Shown piece by piece: positions 60,984-64,000 of a DNA stretch of 64,000 bases. The stretch is from Tenacibaculum sp. MAR_2009_124. Its GTDB lineage: Bacteria; Bacteroidota; Bacteroidia; Flavobacteriales; Flavobacteriaceae. The stretch is taken from positions 248,001 to 312,000 of the forward strand of contig NZ_FNSF01000007.1 of the NCBI RefSeq assembly GCF_900105455.1. The letters are read 5' to 3'. The notes beneath the pieces were generated by a model. That model was not told where the DNA came from and searched no databases. It was given only the letters and a program-made list of their open reading frames with translations. How positions within the stretch are numbered: position 1 is the stretch's first letter; the number at the start of each line of letters is the position of its first letter. A program made the translations under genes and the position numbers.

Positions 60984-60997
60984 AAAAGGTTTGAATA

Positions 60998-61297
60998 TTA
61001 CCCAATGAATGACAATAAGGTATAAACCGCTAATATTGGGTAAATAACGATACCGGCATATATTTGATAATTCTTATCTTCTTTATTAATTAGTGATATA
61101 ATTAAGAACGAGATTCCGATAATCAGTGTAATTATATTTACTGCTGATAATATTTGAAGATTCCTAGAAAAAACATTTTGATCATAGCTTATTGAATTAT
61201 AAATAGCAATTAAGTAAGATAATCCAACTTGAGTTATAATTGTATAAATAAGAAATCTAAAACTCCATTTTTTAAATTTGAAAGAGGTGTTTTCCAT
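60998..61297 (-). CDS. Small membrane protein, unknown
   Basis: A 99-residue protein with three hydrophobic segments (about 13-33, 47-66 and 75-97). It has a basic N-terminus and no recognisable motif. It lies between the lipoprotein (plus, convergent) and the mutase gene (same strand, upstream), separated from the mutase by a terminator, so it has its own promoter. Confidence 0.6.
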   Translation of the reverse strand: MENTSFKFKKWSFRFLIYTIITQVGLSYLIAIYNSISYDQNVFSRNLQILSAVNIITLIIGISFLIISLINKEDKNYQIYAGIVIYPILAVYTLLSFIG

Positions 61298-61312
61298 AAC
61301 TAATAATTGAAG

Positions 61313-61345
61313 AAAAGAGCACCAAAGCTGGTGCTCTTTTTATTT
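61313..61345 (-). terminator. Terminator of the IcmF gene
   Basis: AAAAGAGCACCA (61313-61324) pairs with TGGTGCTCTTTT (61329-61340) around AAGC. T residues follow the stem on the minus strand, just after the mutase stop codon. Confidence 0.9.
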
Positions 61346-61347
61346 GG

Positions 61348-64000
61348 TTACATATTTCTTCTATATTGACCACCTACTTCAAACAAAGCAGAGGTAATCT
61401 CTCCTAATGAACAAACTTTGGTTGCATCCATTAGTTTTTCAAAGATATTTTCATTCTGAACGGCTGCTTCTTGAATAGACTTTAATTGGTTGATAACCTC
61501 TTGCTTATTCGCTTCATTCAGGTTTTCTTTCGTTTTAATTTGGAACTGTTTTTCTTCTTCAGTAGCTCTAATTACTTCTTGTGGAGTAACCGTTGGAGAA
61601 CCTTTAGAACTTAAGAAGGTGTTTACACCAATAATAGGGAATTCTCCCGTATGCTTTAATGTTTCATAGTATAAACTTTCTTCTTGGATTTTAGAACGTT
61701 GATACATGGTTTCCATTGCACCTAACACACCGCCACGTTCAGTAATTCTATCAAATTCAGTAAGAACCGCTTCTTCAACTAAGTCAGTTAGTTCTTCTAT
61801 AATAAATGAACCTTGAATTGGATTTTCATTTTTAGCTAAACCAAGTTCCTTGTTTATGATCAATTGAATAGCCATGGCACGACGCACAGACTCTTCCGTT
61901 GGTGTTGTAATCGCTTCATCATATGCATTTGTATGAAGTGAGTTACAATTATCGTAAATGGCATATAAGGCTTGTAATGTAGTTCTAATATCGTTAAAGT
62001 CAATTTCCTGAGCATGTAATGAGCGTCCAGAAGTTTGAATATGATATTTTAACATTTGAGCTCTTGGGTTTGCACCGTATTTATATTTTAATGCTTTTGC
62101 CCAAATTTTACGAGCAACTCTACCAATTACGGCATATTCTGGATCAATTCCATTTGAGAAGAAGAAAGATAAATTTGGTCCAAATTTATTAATATCCATT
62201 CCTCTTGATAAGTAATACTCTACATAGGTAAATCCGTTAGCTAAAGTTAATGCTAACTGAGTAATTGGATTCGCACCAGCTTCTGCAATATGGTATCCAG
62301 AAATAGAAACAGAATAAAAGTTTCTCACATTTTTCTCAATAAAATACTGCTGAACATCTCCCATTAATCGAAGAGCGAATTCAGTAGAGAAAATACAAGT
62401 ATTTTGAGCTTGATCTTCTTTTAATATATCAGCTTGTACCGTTCCACGGACTTGGGCGAGCGTAGCTGTTTTAATTTCATGATAAACCTCAGTCGGTAAA
62501 ACTTGATCTCCAGTAAGTCCTAAAAGCAATAATCCTAATCCGTCATTTCCTTCAGGAAGCTCTCCATTATATTGCGGTCTGTCAACTCCTTTATCATCAT
62601 ATAATTCTTGAAGTTTAGTTTCTACATCCGCTTCAAGGCTATGTTCTTTAATATATTTTTCACAATTCTGATCAATAGCTGCATTCATAAAGAAACCTAA
62701 CAGCATTGGTGCAGGACCATTAATAGTCATTGAAACAGAAGTCATAGCATGACTAAGGTCAAAACCAGAATAAAGTTTCTTCGCATCATCTAAACAGCAA
62801 ATAGAAACACCAGCATTTCCAATCTTCCCGTAAATATCTGGTCTATGTCCTGGATCATTACCATACAAAGTAACAGAATCAAAAGCTGTAGATAATCGCT
62901 TGGCGGGCATTCCTAAACTTACGTAATGAAAACGTCTGTTAGTACGTTCTGGACCACCTTCTCCAGCAAACATTCTCGTAGGGTCTTCACCAGTTCTCTT
63001 AAACGGATACAAACCTGAAGCATAAGGAAATTCACCAGGAACATTTTCTTGTAAATTCCATCGAAGTAAATCGCCCCAAGCTTTATATTTTGGTAAGGCT
63101 ACTTTTGGTATATCTGAATGAGAAAGAGACTTCGTATGTGTTTCAATCTTTATTTCCTTATCACGAACTTTAAATGTGTATACTGGATCTTTATATTTTT
63201 TTACTTTAGTATCCCAATTTAAAATGATTTCCCAATTGTAAGGATCTAAATTCATTTTAACTCGATCAAACTCTTTAATCAATAAAGACAAAAATTGTTT
63301 ATCGTCATCATTTTTAGCATAGGCTAAAATTTCTTCTTCATTAATTCCAGATTTATCAATGTAAGATGTGTTCGTTTGATTGATATTACCAACTGAAAAA
63401 ATTGTTTGATAAATTCCATAAAGCTTTTGAGCTACTTTTTCTTGATCATCAACTTTTTTGTCATAAGCTCTATTATTTTCAGCAATTTCAGATAAATATC
63501 GTGTTCTAGCTGGAGGAATTACGAAGATTTTTTCAGACATTTCTTTCGTAATTTCAAAAGTAGATTGTAAATCTACTCCTGTTTTTTCAACCACCTTGTC
63601 CATAATCGCTTTATATAGCGAGTTCATTCCAGGATCATTGAATTGAGAGGCAATAGTTCCAAATACAGGCATTTCATCCATGGGAATATCCCAAAGATTA
63701 TTATTACGCATGTATTGTTTTTTAACATCTCTTAAAGCATCTAGCGCACCTCTTTTATCGAATTTATTAATAGCTACTAAGTCTGCAAAATCTAGCATAT
63801 CAATCTTCTCTAACTGCGTAGCTGCACCAAATTCTGGTGTCATTACATATAACGACGCGTCAGAATGTTCAATGATCTCTGTATCAGATTGGCCAATACC
63901 AGAAGTTTCTAGGATTATTAAATCAAACTCGGCAGCTTTTAATACTTCAACAGCTTCATTTACATATTTAGATAAAGCTAAATTAGATTGACGTGTCGCA
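61348..64000 (-). CDS. icmF: Fused isobutyryl-CoA mutase/GTPase (IcmF), C-terminal part
   Basis: The gene runs off the right edge, so the N-terminal B12-binding domain is missing and the frame is open to 64000. The visible part begins within the G-protein chaperone (ILETSGIGQSDTEIIEHSD and LVAINKFDKRGALDALRD, the NKxD motif). The mutase TIM barrel follows (EGGPERTNRRFHY, SVTLYGNDPGHRPDIYGKIG, SVSMTINGPAP), continuing to the end. This arrangement is typical of IcmF, which interconverts isobutyryl-CoA and n-butyryl-CoA with coenzyme B12; a methylmalonyl-type substrate is also possible. About 884 residues are visible. A terminator follows. Confidence 0.92.
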   Translation of the reverse strand, partial: ATRQSNLALSKYVNEAVEVLKAAEFDLIILETSGIGQSDTEIIEHSDASLYVMTPEFGAATQLEKIDMLDFADLVAINKFDKRGALDALRDVKKQYMRNNNLWDIPMDEMPVFGTIASQFNDPGMNSLYKAIMDKVVEKTGVDLQSTFEITKEMSEKIFVIPPARTRYLSEIAENNRAYDKKVDDQEKVAQKLYGIYQTIFSVGNINQTNTSYIDKSGINEEEILAYAKNDDDKQFLSLLIKEFDRVKMNLDPYNWEIILNWDTKVKKYKDPVYTFKVRDKEIKIETHTKSLSHSDIPKVALPKYKAWGDLLRWNLQENVPGEFPYASGLYPFKRTGEDPTRMFAGEGGPERTNRRFHYVSLGMPAKRLSTAFDSVTLYGNDPGHRPDIYGKIGNAGVSICCLDDAKKLYSGFDLSHAMTSVSMTINGPAPMLLGFFMNAAIDQNCEKYIKEHSLEADVETKLQELYDDKGVDRPQYNGELPEGNDGLGLLLLGLTGDQVLPTEVYHEIKTATLAQVRGTVQADILKEDQAQNTCIFSTEFALRLMGDVQQYFIEKNVRNFYSVSISGYHIAEAGANPITQLALTLANGFTYVEYYLSRGMDINKFGPNLSFFFSNGIDPEYAVIGRVARKIWAKALKYKYGANPRAQMLKYHIQTSGRSLHAQEIDFNDIRTTLQALYAIYDNCNSLHTNAYDEAITTPTEESVRRAMAIQLIINKELGLAKNENPIQGSFIIEELTDLVEEAVLTEFDRITERGGVLGAMETMYQRSKIQEESLYYETLKHTGEFPIIGVNTFLSSKGSPTVTPQEVIRATEEEKQFQIKTKENLNEANKQEVINQLKSIQEAAVQNENIFEKLMDATKVCSLGEITSALFEVGGQYRRNM

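Overview
The window is a chromosomal segment from a member of the Bacteroidota, almost certainly a marine-type Flavobacteriaceae. Evidence is the very AT-rich DNA, Bacteroidota promoters (TTTG, about 19 nt, TAnnTTTG) instead of the E. coli type, no Shine-Dalgarno sequences, a type IX secretion (T9SS) C-terminal sorting domain, CarboxypepD-regulatory/TonB-plug modules of SusC type, many lipoproteins with acidic residues after the lipobox Cys, and family-typical gyrB, mdh and ftsE. No tRNA, rRNA, CRISPR array, prophage or insertion sequence was seen. The genus cannot be fixed from the sequence alone.

Layout. 1-5.5 kb: an amidohydrolase fragment, an M28 peptidase lipoprotein, a NYN/OST-HTH protein and small unknowns. 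5.6-9.1 kb: a large VIT-VWA-TonB plug-TPR-DUF2135 protein. 9.2-14.8 kb: a minus-strand envelope operon (TPR protein, beta-barrel, LAS-type metallopeptidase), divergent from ftsE and a GT2 gene. 16.4-23.9 kb: a GT4 gene preceded by a structured RNA candidate, mdh, a PQQ-like propeller, an outer-membrane DUF6588-like protein and gyrB. 24.4-29.5 kb: three secreted lipoproteins, two of them tandem astacin-family (M12A) proteases with a repeated Trp-rich C-terminal module. 29.7-33.2 kb: a minus-strand group (CDP-alcohol phosphatidyltransferase, surface-repeat protein, small barrel, membrane protein) facing an HTH regulator. 33.2-42.5 kb: asnB, then a complete trpEGDC-orf-FBA operon headed by a promoter, a Trp-Trp-Trp leader peptide and a terminator/antiterminator. 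42.6-51 kb: a T9SS-secreted BNR-repeat protein, a tricorn-like S41 protease and RecQ. 50.9-56.4 kb: an ECF sigma factor with a membrane partner, then an eight-gene GbsR/MarR-led operon of small membrane proteins, a PPOX protein, a TIGR01777 epimerase, an SRPBCC protein and a DUF2071 protein. 56.4-61.3 kb: a frameshifted plug-only gene, a FAD monooxygenase/DUF2867 pair divergent from a TetR regulator, a type II thioesterase-like hydrolase and small envelope proteins. 61.3-64 kb: the C-terminal part of a fused isobutyryl-CoA mutase (IcmF) running off the right edge.

How the genes work together. The trp operon encodes every step from chorismate to tryptophan. Its leader fits classical ribosome-stalling attenuation, and TrpE keeps the LLES feedback element. 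Several DNA-binding proteins (HTH, RecQ, GbsR, TetR) have start codons only 3-4 nt after a TAnnTTTG-type box, which suggests leaderless mRNAs. The monooxygenase/tetR divergent region holds two near-identical 18-bp sites, one on each promoter. The least understood parts are the VIT/VWA/plug protein, the Trp-rich repeat of the tandem astacins, the GbsR operon with its paralogous membrane proteins, and the small RNA candidate between mdh and the GT4 gene.
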